Virus record (IMG/VR): IMGVR_UViG_3300044701_001873 | Coordinates: 43,233 to 107,232 of that record | DNA from: a virus | Length of the DNA: 64,000 bases | Direction: 5' to 3' (one strand) | In this document: positions 26,856-35,618 of the stretch, one piece after another | Numbering within the stretch: position 1 is the first letter of the stretch | Layout of the letters: each line of letters starts with the position of its first letter | Position numbers and translations under genes: made by a program | Notes under the pieces: model-generated | Database searches by the model: none | What the model was told of the DNA's origin: nothing | The model's input: only the letters and a program-made list of their open reading frames with translations

Positions 26856-29800
26856 TAGAATTTACCTACACAATCAATAACTGAAATTACTTTCTCTCCC
26901 AAGGAAGGACGCATAACATCAATATTATCTCCAACTCTATTTACCTTGAATACTGGAACCAATTCTGCATTATAACCAGTTTCAGTTTCAATATAAATTT
27001 CAGGCATCTCAGTAAATCCTTCTGCACCTCTTATAATATTGACTCCAAGTAAGGATCCAACATCATTAAAAATTGGTTCTAAAATTGCACCTAGATTTGG
27101 TTCCATAACAATTTTATCTTCTGGGTTATACTCAAACCCAGAATTTTTCACATAAACTTCTTCAAGTTCCAATACGACAGGATATTGACCGTTAGATAAC
27201 GTAGGAGATTCTGGTATAATAGAGGTTTGAATTCCAACAGGAGCAGTAATTGTCCCCGAATTGGAAACAGTATATGGAACTCCACCGGGAATAACTTCCA
27301 GAATATTTCCATTTACATCAGAAATAGTTTCCGAAGATCCTATTGGAAGATTAACTGTATCTCCTGGATTTAAATTAATAGTTTGACCAGGATCGTAAGG
27401 TCTATCATAATCTAAAGTCGATCTCCTCACTTCTGTTTGATCTTTTGTTTTCCATATTCTTCCTTCCCCACCAGTATCACCATCGGGGGCGGGTAAATAT
27501 CCAGTTCCAGGATCTATAATAATAACTCTCGCTATCCCCCCTGCAGATGGAGTCTGAGAATTTACAGCAATCCCAGATGCTGGACCTTCAACTTTATCAA
27601 TTCTGAATGTTCCTCCACTACCACCTTCAATACTTACAATATCTCCGACCTTATAATCAACTCCAGGATCATAAATCGAAATACTAACAATTGCTCCACC
27701 TATTGCATCATCTTCGTCCAGATTAATATCATCCTCAGTTTCTATATTGACTGTCAATCCAGTTCCGGATCCTCCTATTGTGGAAACATTTGAAGAATTT
27801 TCATAATCAATTCCAGAAGAACCTAAAGATATTTCTATAGGGACTCCAATAATATTATCATTATTTGGAGTTCCAGTTCCGCCAGTTCCGTCAGTTCCAG
27901 TTCCGTCAGTTCCAGTTCCAGTTCCGTCAGTTCCAGTTCCTCCTGCTGAAGAATTTGGATCCAAATTAGTTGAATTTGAAATCTGATCAAACAATGCTAG
28001 ATTTTCGTCTCCTGACCAAAAATTATTTTGATTAGCTAAGTTAACTAGAGTAGAATCTAAACCAAGTCCTGTTCCGGATCCACCTTTATTAAAGTTATTC
28101 AAAACTACTTTTCCTACTGCACCCCTACCCTTTCCGCAAGGGTCGCTAAAAGAAACAAAAGGAGCATCAATATAACCAGATCCAGGACTAATCATATCAA
28201 CTCCAATAATATCCCCAGATGCACTTACAATAGCATTTGCTGCTGCCCCAAAACCTCCACCTCCAAAAAAGGAAACCTTCGGTGGACCACATAAGATTGC
28301 GCCAACATTACAAGTATCCTCAAATAAATCTGAAAAATCTAAACTCTTTAATGAACTTCCAATAGAATCTCCAAGTGAAGTAACTTGATTTACTGCACTA
28401 ACTGCTTGACTTCCAACTGACTTTGCTTTATCGAATACTGACTTTAATTTTGCAAGAGACTCTCCATTATCACCTGCCCCCTGCCATATACTCCATTGGT
28501 CAGTGACCTGAGAAACTGGTTTTGTTTCACAACTAAAGAAACCACGTAAAGATTTAACTGACTCAAAAACATTTGCAACGGCATCGATTTTAAATCCACT
28601 AAATCCTTTTAAAGAATTTCCCACTGCACCTATACTTGAAACTAACCCAAGTAGAGAATTTAAAGGTGTTAAAATATTATCAAGAGCACCAGAAAGAAAT
28701 CCTGCTATTTTCCCAACCAAACCACCAACAAAATTTTCAATCACACAAGCAGCAACATTTACAATTTTACTAACGAGTGATCCTAAGAATTTTCCAACTA
28801 AACCAAACAGACCCTTAACTACTTTATCAAAGACACAGGAAATTTTATTTAATGCTTTATCCTGTGCTGCTTTTACTTTAGGTCTTTCGTTTGGGAAAAA
28901 GAAATAATAAGTATCTTTTACTGCATTATTAACTCTCTCTACAGTATTTTTTCTTAATTCTTTAACGATCCACTTAACTTTTTCTGAGACAAACTTAGTT
29001 GCCTCATCCATTGCCTTTTGTATTTTTTCGGAATACTTATTAATTAATCCTTTTTGTTCTGTTCCAAATTTTGAAAGATCTCTTGTAATTAATTCTACTT
29101 TTTGAACTAGATTACGAATATCAATTTGCAATCCTTTAATTTGATTGGGACCATCACGTCTTGGTTTTGCTTCAGGTGTTGGAATATTTCCTTCTTTCTT
29201 TTGAGACTCTTCTTGAGCAGAATGATTAGATTGATTTTGACCTACTGTTGATTGTTGAATTGTTGGTTGTGGATCTACAGGAGTTCTTCCTGGTGGTTTT
29301 ACTTGAGTTGCCTGAACCTTTTCCTTTTTTTCTTTAATTGCCTGCTGAGATCTTCTATCTAATTTTTCATATCCATCAAAAGGAAGAAAAGGAACTGGAG
29401 GAACATTACGCATTACTGTGGTATATTCATTATACCCAAGAACTCCCATAATGACGGGAACTTGCCCATCTTCACCATCCATAAAGAAACCAAAGACAAA
29501 AGTTCCTTGTCTAAGTTGGGCCGACTCAGATGCTGTTGCTCCTCCAGAACCTGCAGTCACGGGATACATTATTGTTGCCCAAGGAAGATCATTATCTTTT
29601 AATGCTTCTTTGTCAGCAGTATGGTATCCCATAATACGAACTCTATATCTTTCAGCAAATCCTTTATGATCTGCATTAGTTAAAGTTCTTTTTCCAGGTT
29701 GATTTGTCTTCCACATTTTGGCATCGGCAATCTGCCCGACCCACCAGACAAATCCATCTCTACCTAGAAAATGTTTTTTAAATAATTCCTGTTCAATCAT
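26855..29800 (-). CDS. gp5-like baseplate hub protein (OB-fold), without lysozyme domain
   Basis: 981 residues. The first 130 residues match the gp5 N-terminal OB-fold layout: WWVGQIAD, RYRVRIMGYHT, LPWATIMYPVT, GTFVFGFFMDG, PVIMGVLGY. After a charged linker (QQAIKEKKEKVQ) come amphipathic helices and Gly/Ala stretches (VGKIAGFLSGALDN; LLGLVSSIGAVGN), a Gly-Thr-Asp tract near 27860-27950, and a beta-rich C-terminus with the GSGTGL and YNPEDKIVM motifs. No T4-lysozyme E-D-T triad is visible, so the cell-wall activity of T4 gp5 must reside elsewhere, most plausibly in the 1,415-residue neighbour. Confidence 0.75.
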   Translation of the reverse strand: MIEQELFKKHFLGRDGFVWWVGQIADAKMWKTNQPGKRTLTNADHKGFAERYRVRIMGYHTADKEALKDNDLPWATIMYPVTAGSGGATASESAQLRQGTFVFGFFMDGEDGQVPVIMGVLGYNEYTTVMRNVPPVPFLPFDGYEKLDRRSQQAIKEKKEKVQATQVKPPGRTPVDPQPTIQQSTVGQNQSNHSAQEESQKKEGNIPTPEAKPRRDGPNQIKGLQIDIRNLVQKVELITRDLSKFGTEQKGLINKYSEKIQKAMDEATKFVSEKVKWIVKELRKNTVERVNNAVKDTYYFFFPNERPKVKAAQDKALNKISCVFDKVVKGLFGLVGKFLGSLVSKIVNVAACVIENFVGGLVGKIAGFLSGALDNILTPLNSLLGLVSSIGAVGNSLKGFSGFKIDAVANVFESVKSLRGFFSCETKPVSQVTDQWSIWQGAGDNGESLAKLKSVFDKAKSVGSQAVSAVNQVTSLGDSIGSSLKSLDFSDLFEDTCNVGAILCGPPKVSFFGGGGFGAAANAIVSASGDIIGVDMISPGSGYIDAPFVSFSDPCGKGRGAVGKVVLNNFNKGGSGTGLGLDSTLVNLANQNNFWSGDENLALFDQISNSTNLDPNSSAGGTGTDGTGTGTDGTGTDGTGGTGTPNNDNIIGVPIEISLGSSGIDYENSSNVSTIGGSGTGLTVNIETEDDINLDEDDAIGGAIVSISIYDPGVDYKVGDIVSIEGGSGGTFRIDKVEGPASGIAVNSQTPSAGGIARVIIIDPGTGYLPAPDGDTGGEGRIWKTKDQTEVRRSTLDYDRPYDPGQTINLNPGDTVNLPIGSSETISDVNGNILEVIPGGVPYTVSNSGTITAPVGIQTSIIPESPTLSNGQYPVVLELEEVYVKNSGFEYNPEDKIVMEPNLGAILEPIFNDVGSLLGVNIIRGAEGFTEMPEIYIETETGYNAELVPVFKVNRVGDNIDVMRPSLGEKVISVIDCVGKF

Positions 29801-30008
29801 CGTATACTCTACACTCTAAGGCACTTGGGTTAGAATCGCAATATAACTCTAATGGTGTTGGATCATAATTTTCATCAGGATGATTTACTTGATACTGTTC
29901 AAGTGCCTCAACTTCTTCTTCAAGATGACGACGGCGTTGACCACTAGTAGTTGGGTTATTTAATTCATCAAGATCATCATTAATATGTTGCTGAAGTGTT
30001 CTGTCCAT
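29793..30008 (-). CDS. Small acidic baseplate-operon protein
   Basis: 71 residues from ATG at 30008 (MDRTLQQHINDDLDEL); a longer reading would need a GTG start that overlaps the upstream gene. A charged helix (QRRRHLEEEVEALEQYQ) is followed by a Pro/Tyr/Asp tail with two cysteines. It lies between the gp27-like and gp5-like genes, overlapping the latter by 8 bp. Function unknown; possibly a hub assembly factor. Confidence 0.6.
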   Translation of the reverse strand: MDRTLQQHINDDLDELNNPTTSGQRRRHLEEEVEALEQYQVNHPDENYDPTPLELYCDSNPSALECRVYDD

Positions 30009-30009
30009 T

Positions 30010-31353
30010 TTACTTGATGGTAGTGCTGTTGAACGAATCACGAACGAGTGTTAAACTTGTATAAGTATCATTGGGTGTAATCCTATGACATAAACTGGCA
30101 ATTAAATATAATCCTTTCGTCTCTTTATTTGGCTCTTTACTGTTCTTTTTAGACAGATCTGGAAAATCACATTCAATTATATCACCTGCCCTAAGACTAA
30201 AATCACCTGGAATAACAATGTTAGTCTTAATTGTATATAGTTGATTATATCTCATAATTGCTTGAACCATTGTCTGAGGTGCATCAAAGTTAGGTTGCTT
30301 GGGATTATTTTTCCAAGTTTCAAGTTGTTTGTCTGGCGTTTCTCCAGATGGCAATGCTCCAAGATCCAGAAGTAAATTCATAAATCTTGATGGAGTTTGT
30401 GTAAATTCATCAGGAACAAATAATATATTATCTTCTGCAGGTTTAATTTTATCCTTCTGATCGTTCTTTAAATTATAATTTCTTATTTCATAATCCATTG
30501 CATAAAAATCAAAGAACAAACTACGATTTGCATAAGTTCCCATCAAAAGATTTTGTTGCAAATCCATATCTCTTTCAATAGAAACATAGGTAATCTTTGT
30601 AGTATAATCTGTTGGTCCTTCTATATTTGGTGCGTTAGTATAAACAAATTTTTTCTTATCCTTTGGTGGTTGGGAAAGTAAAACATCAATCGATTTAAAT
30701 TTAAATCCGTCATATGTTTCAAAAAAGAAATAACCGGCAGCACCATTAATTTTTCCGGATGCTTCTGGAACACTTTTAGATGCTAACCAAGTGCAAATAT
30801 AGAAAGGTTTTCTGTCATTTCCTATAAAGTTATATGGAAGAACTGTTGCATCGATATCCAAATTTTTCTTTGTCTTCAGACCTTTTGGGTCAGTCAGTAT
30901 TGTTCTAATACTGTCAGATATTTTTCCATCATATCTTTTAACAACTCTGGCTTGTTCATTTGCCAAAAATTCTCTTGTGCATAATTCCAAAATAAAGACA
31001 TCATTGGATGTTCCAGGATTAACGTTTTTAATCCTATTAATATAAAAACTATGAGTGCCAAAAGATAAAGTAGTTTCTTTCTCTTGAGAGTCTGAAAATT
31101 CTATAGCAACTCTTTCTCCACCTCTAATAGGTATTCCGTCCAAAATACCTATCATATTATCTTTATAAAGTTCCAATCCTCCACTATCCGCAACAATAAC
31201 ACTCAAAGATAATGAGTTTGATAGAACATTTTCATAATATTTCAACTCTTGAATTAAGGCTACAATATCAACTCCTTTATCTTTATCATCTCCATTGGTA
31301 GGAAAGATAGTAAATGTTTTAATATCGGAAGCATTAACCTGTTGATTTGACAT
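30010..31353 (-). CDS. gp27-like baseplate hub protein
   Basis: 447 residues, close to T4 gp27 (391). The N-terminus (DIKTFTIFPTNG) and the sequence ENVLSNSLSLSVIVADSGG fit the hub fold. FILELCTREFLANEQ and a C-terminal FSLRAGDIIECDFPDL are typical of gp27/gpD-type hub proteins, which form the trimeric ring binding gp5. The location between the 1,415-residue protein and the gp5-like gene agrees with this. Identification is from motif style and context, so the family call is moderate. Confidence 0.7.
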   Translation of the reverse strand: MSNQQVNASDIKTFTIFPTNGDDKDKGVDIVALIQELKYYENVLSNSLSLSVIVADSGGLELYKDNMIGILDGIPIRGGERVAIEFSDSQEKETTLSFGTHSFYINRIKNVNPGTSNDVFILELCTREFLANEQARVVKRYDGKISDSIRTILTDPKGLKTKKNLDIDATVLPYNFIGNDRKPFYICTWLASKSVPEASGKINGAAGYFFFETYDGFKFKSIDVLLSQPPKDKKKFVYTNAPNIEGPTDYTTKITYVSIERDMDLQQNLLMGTYANRSLFFDFYAMDYEIRNYNLKNDQKDKIKPAEDNILFVPDEFTQTPSRFMNLLLDLGALPSGETPDKQLETWKNNPKQPNFDAPQTMVQAIMRYNQLYTIKTNIVIPGDFSLRAGDIIECDFPDLSKKNSKEPNKETKGLYLIASLCHRITPNDTYTSLTLVRDSFNSTTIK

Positions 31354-31358
31354 TAATC

Positions 31359-34300
31359 TTAAATTTTATAAAGTGCTGATGCTAGAATTTGACGGACAGA
31401 AAGCGCGGAAACTTCTTTATTATTTAACCCACCAGAAATAGGTGAAATACCCCTACCACCACCAGATTGTCCTGGTGCAGATTGTGCCTGCATAGGTGGC
31501 AACATAACTATACTTTGTTTCCCACTCTGATCATAAGATGGTTTTTGCTTGAGTTGATCAATATTTGCCATCTCCTTTTTATAGAATTCTTTTGATGGAT
31601 CTCCATAGATTGTTCCCGAAGTTAAATCAGATTCAGAGAACTGTAATCCTCCATTATTCGATCCATCTGCATTTGGTTGAGATCCTTGAGCAATATCTGA
31701 AGGAGGAGGTCCACTTCCAACAGGTATTGATCCTCCAAAAAATTCATTTAGAAGTGCTCTAACTTTTCTTGACCCAGCATAATCTTTATCACCAACAGGA
31801 CCACTTCCACCCCATTGATATCCTGGAATATCAAATGCTAAACCGGAATAATGATAAGAATTTATTGCGTGGCCACCAACACTACCAAATCCTTTAAATT
31901 CAGTGACATCTACACCTTTTGATTTAAAGAATTTATAAGCATCTATTGCAGTCTGACGATCATTAAAGGCAACGTGATCGTGATAATTGCCAGGTGTTCC
32001 GTGTCCTGCCCTATCATATGCTTTTCCTGCAATGTTAGGACTATTAGGATCTCCAGTTAAGTATTCTACGATTTTACCTCTAGTTCCAGATCCACCACCC
32101 TTAGCAGGATCTCCATAGATTGTTCCTGAAGTCAGAGCACTATCAGAGAAAGATAATTGATTTGAACTCGAAGTTCCTGGGGAAGTTGAACCAGGTGCTG
32201 CATCGTGGTTGGATGAAGTTCCTGAACTTTCTGGAACAGAACCATCGGATTTAATAGTTCCACCAAAAGGAGCTTCTTTGTTATATCTTGATAGTGGATT
32301 AAATCTTGAAAGAACTGAACTCTTTGGTCTTCCAGTATCTTGTGGATTTGTTGCTGCTTCCCAATGTAAGTGAGGTCCTGAAGATTTTCCAGTGCTTCCA
32401 AGTTCTCCAAGAACAGTTCCTTTCTTTACCTTTTGACCCGCTCTTACAAAAGGAGGCTTGTTCATATGCCCATAGAGATGCCCAATACCATTGCTATCAA
32501 TCCAACTTACCCAATTTCCATAACCAGCAGAAGGTGATGGTGGAGAGGTTGCTTCAACAGTTCCATCAGTAAATGCTTGCAAAGGTTCTCCAGTGGATCC
32601 CGCAATGTCAACTCCCATATGCATACCGGGAGATAGAGCAAAATTTCTCATCCCCATTGATGAAGTTACTACGTGATTTCCACCCATAGCAAAAGATGGA
32701 ACAATATGCTGATGATTAAAACCATATCCACCTCCCATAGAAGATTTAATCTTACTACGAAGTTCATTTCCTCCAGACCAATCAGGTTTTCCTTTTTCCG
32801 TTTGAAGGAAATCCCACCTCATTTGTTTATCACCAGATCCAGGTCCATAACCATCTATCTTTGCAATCTCAGCGTGAGTCATAATATTTTTGGAATTAAC
32901 ATCAGATGCTTTCCAACCCCAAGATTTAGCAATTTTAGCAGCTTCAGCAGTCATTGCTGAAATTTGATTTGCTTTAGGAGGAACACTCCAAGGATCAGTT
33001 TTTCCACCCATAGCAGCAACTGCTAGTCCTACAGAATTTGCATTTCTACGCCAAGTATGCTCTCCTGCCTGATTATATGGGCGAATTTGTTGTTTCTTTC
33101 CACTACCATCAAAAACAGCATTATATCCAAATCCACTAGGATTATCATTATATCCGCCAGCAGTCCAATGTAAGAATATTTTTTTGTCTTTTTGAGCTAC
33201 GTTAGGTTCATTTTTTCCTCCTCCACCACCTCCAGAAGAAGATGATGCAGATGCATTGAAATTGGGGACTAATGCTATTTTATTACCAGAATAATTAAAG
33301 TCCCATCCAAAATAATTGTCACCACTCTTTCTTTGGATTTGACCTCTTCTAGCAGATTTAGCGTATCCAGTAAAATCAGTTCTTCCTTGAACAAATTCTT
33401 TTGAATTTTTTTGAAGGTTTGCATCTAGAATAGCTTTAGCAGCTTGAGAAACGTGGAATTCTGAAGTTCCTGTCGCAGCAGCTGCGCTAGCTAAATCTTT
33501 TATATTAAACCATTCTGGATTAGGATTACCTCTTCCTTTAGTTGCACCACCTGGATATCTCCAAGTTGGTTCATACTGCCAGGTTCTGGTAATTAAATCT
33601 TTTATAGTTTTTCCACCATAAGCACCGGATGCAAGTCTATTATAAATTGACTGCGCAACGTCTGCCTGTCCTTGTGGATCACCATCCTCTCTAGAAACTA
33701 CTGCTGCCAGTGTCCAAAAATCAGCATCTCCTCCCTGTATATTAACTCCTCCACCATCAGTTGCTGGTTGCTGTCCACCCTCACCTGCTTTACCTGCCTG
33801 GTCTTTTGATTTTTCGATTGATGGGAACAATCCTTCTCTTGATTTTACTTCATAAAATATTCTTTTCTTTGCCCACTCAGTTAAATTCTTAGATAAAGGT
33901 CCAATAATTCTTTTGTTTAAACCAGGAACTGAAAACTCATCATCTTCTAATGCTTTACCAATAGTAAATCCAAGGTCTTGAGCAGCAGCATCAGTCTGTG
34001 TCTTTTGAACTTGTGCTCCCATTCCAATATCAATACCCATCTTCAATAACTGACCAATAAATGGAGTTCCTGCAAAAGTTGATGAGAGAGATTTAAATCT
34101 GTTTAAACTTTTCTCATCCTTAAGAATATCTTCCTTTGCCTTACTTTCAACATCGGCAGAAACTTTAGTTGTTGCTACTGCAGGTTTTGCTTGTATATTG
34201 GTAGTCCTACTTGGCATAGATCTAGAACCACCACCAACTCTACCTGCAGCATAACGACGTTCAACGGGAATTGGGTTTGCCTTATCAACTGGACCAGTTC

Positions 34301-35606
34301 TTCCTGACAAATTTTTATAAATTTCTTTTGCCCCCCAATCACCAATAGCACCACCAATACCAGCACCAACAAGAGCACCAAGACCAGGAATTGGAATAAC
34401 ACCTTGTCCTATTAATCCACCAATTGCTGAACCTAAACTAGCACCGGCAGCACCTATAATAGCACGATCCAATGGCTCTCCCATTGCCATATCAATACCA
34501 ATGCCAATCAAAGCCCCAATAACTGGAACTCTTTTAAACATTTTAGAAAATGCTCTAAATCGTTTTAAAAATCTAGCACTAGTTCCTATAGCAGTACCTG
34601 CTTTTGCTGCTGCTTTTCCTGCAAATTTAACAGCACCTTTAGCAGTTGATTTTATACCTTGCTCTAATGCTTCTCCACCAATTCTCTTTACTAAATTTGT
34701 AAGAGGGCCCTTAATTAAATTAAAAACAAGAGTTCCTGCTTTCTTAAATAAGTTCTTAGCGACTCCTCCTGCTTTTAATAAAAGTTTTCCTATCAATCTT
34801 GCAGGGGGACCAATGATCATCCCTGTCAGTTTAGCAAGAAACTTAATTTGTTTCGGGAATAAAGTTGTGAGAGCAATTATTCCTAATCTTAATTGCTGTA
34901 AAGGATTTTCAAGACCTTTAGCAATTTCCCCAAACATTTTAATAATCTGAGGAACATAATTAAATAAGAAATTTGCAAGACTTCCTAATAAAACATTACT
35001 AATATAATTCCAAATCATATCAAAGAAACTTAGTTTCTTTTTAGGACCCTCTAATATCTTACCTTTTTTCTCAGGACCTTTTTTCTCTAATTCTGCCTCT
35101 CTCTTAGATGCCTTTTCTTTACTTCTAAGAATTCTTTGACTTCTTTGATTTCTTAAAGTATTTGCTAAATTAGATCCAAAAACTCCTTTAATTTTAATCA
35201 AAGTTTCTTTGATTGCAATTAATTCCTTGATTAGATCTCCACCATCAAAGGGTTTTTGTTCTTCTTTTTGTTGCTTTTCTTCTACCCCAGTTTCTTTATC
35301 GACGGGTTTAACAAGAGCAGAAGTTGGACGACGAACAATTGCAGATGACTTACGACGAACTAATGCTCCAGTGCCACTACCCTTACTTCCTTTTGGTATT
35401 AATTTATCTGGAGATATTTTCTTATTAGCTTTGGTAGTTTTTTTCTTAATAAATGAGGTCGCTTTTTTCTTTGCCCCATCAACAATACCTTTCTTTACAG
35501 TCTCTTTAATTCCTCCAACAATTGCTCCTCTTGCTGCCCCTGTAGCAGCACCTCTTGCTGCTCCTGCTGCTAACATTCTTCCTGCGCCAAGTAATAAAGG
35601 AAGCAT
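31359..35606 (-). CDS. Tail protein with four cell-wall-hydrolase-like domains (1,415 aa)
   Basis: The N-terminus (1-35) is Ala/Gly-rich. A hydrophobic helix pair (VLLGSLANFLF, about 203-213) and glycine zippers (GASLGSAIGGLIGQG) follow. Domains: (1) about 625-790, SleB-like, with DPQGQADVAQSIYNRL; (2) about 807-950, N-acetylmuramoyl-L-alanine amidase-like, with LHWTAGG, GEHTWRRN and MTHAEI; (3) about 990-1085, M23 metallopeptidase-like, with HMGVDIAG, HLYGHM and GPHLHWE; (4) about 1200-1285, M15-like, with the exact SxHxxGxAxD pattern (SYHYSGLAFD). LTSGTIYGDP occurs at about 1160 and 1330. It probably locally degrades peptidoglycan during injection and may act as tape measure or internal hub. 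It lies between the hub genes and a paralogue. Confidence 0.75.
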   Translation of the reverse strand: MLPLLLGAGRMLAAGAARGAATGAARGAIVGGIKETVKKGIVDGAKKKATSFIKKKTTKANKKISPDKLIPKGSKGSGTGALVRRKSSAIVRRPTSALVKPVDKETGVEEKQQKEEQKPFDGGDLIKELIAIKETLIKIKGVFGSNLANTLRNQRSQRILRSKEKASKREAELEKKGPEKKGKILEGPKKKLSFFDMIWNYISNVLLGSLANFLFNYVPQIIKMFGEIAKGLENPLQQLRLGIIALTTLFPKQIKFLAKLTGMIIGPPARLIGKLLLKAGGVAKNLFKKAGTLVFNLIKGPLTNLVKRIGGEALEQGIKSTAKGAVKFAGKAAAKAGTAIGTSARFLKRFRAFSKMFKRVPVIGALIGIGIDMAMGEPLDRAIIGAAGASLGSAIGGLIGQGVIPIPGLGALVGAGIGGAIGDWGAKEIYKNLSGRTGPVDKANPIPVERRYAAGRVGGGSRSMPSRTTNIQAKPAVATTKVSADVESKAKEDILKDEKSLNRFKSLSSTFAGTPFIGQLLKMGIDIGMGAQVQKTQTDAAAQDLGFTIGKALEDDEFSVPGLNKRIIGPLSKNLTEWAKKRIFYEVKSREGLFPSIEKSKDQAGKAGEGGQQPATDGGGVNIQGGDADFWTLAAVVSREDGDPQGQADVAQSIYNRLASGAYGGKTIKDLITRTWQYEPTWRYPGGATKGRGNPNPEWFNIKDLASAAAATGTSEFHVSQAAKAILDANLQKNSKEFVQGRTDFTGYAKSARRGQIQRKSGDNYFGWDFNYSGNKIALVPNFNASASSSSGGGGGGKNEPNVAQKDKKIFLHWTAGGYNDNPSGFGYNAVFDGSGKKQQIRPYNQAGEHTWRRNANSVGLAVAAMGGKTDPWSVPPKANQISAMTAEAAKIAKSWGWKASDVNSKNIMTHAEIAKIDGYGPGSGDKQMRWDFLQTEKGKPDWSGGNELRSKIKSSMGGGYGFNHQHIVPSFAMGGNHVVTSSMGMRNFALSPGMHMGVDIAGSTGEPLQAFTDGTVEATSPPSPSAGYGNWVSWIDSNGIGHLYGHMNKPPFVRAGQKVKKGTVLGELGSTGKSSGPHLHWEAATNPQDTGRPKSSVLSRFNPLSRYNKEAPFGGTIKSDGSVPESSGTSSNHDAAPGSTSPGTSSSNQLSFSDSALTSGTIYGDPAKGGGSGTRGKIVEYLTGDPNSPNIAGKAYDRAGHGTPGNYHDHVAFNDRQTAIDAYKFFKSKGVDVTEFKGFGSVGGHAINSYHYSGLAFDIPGYQWGGSGPVGDKDYAGSRKVRALLNEFFGGSIPVGSGPPPSDIAQGSQPNADGSNNGGLQFSESDLTSGTIYGDPSKEFYKKEMANIDQLKQKPSYDQSGKQSIVMLPPMQAQSAPGQSGGGRGISPISGGLNNKEVSALSVRQILASALYKI

Positions 35607-35618
35607 CTATCTATCCCC

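Noticed and set aside
29793-30041. 82-residue reading of the small baseplate gene
   Set aside because: It requires a GTG overlapping the gp27-like gene; the ATG at 30008 abuts its stop.
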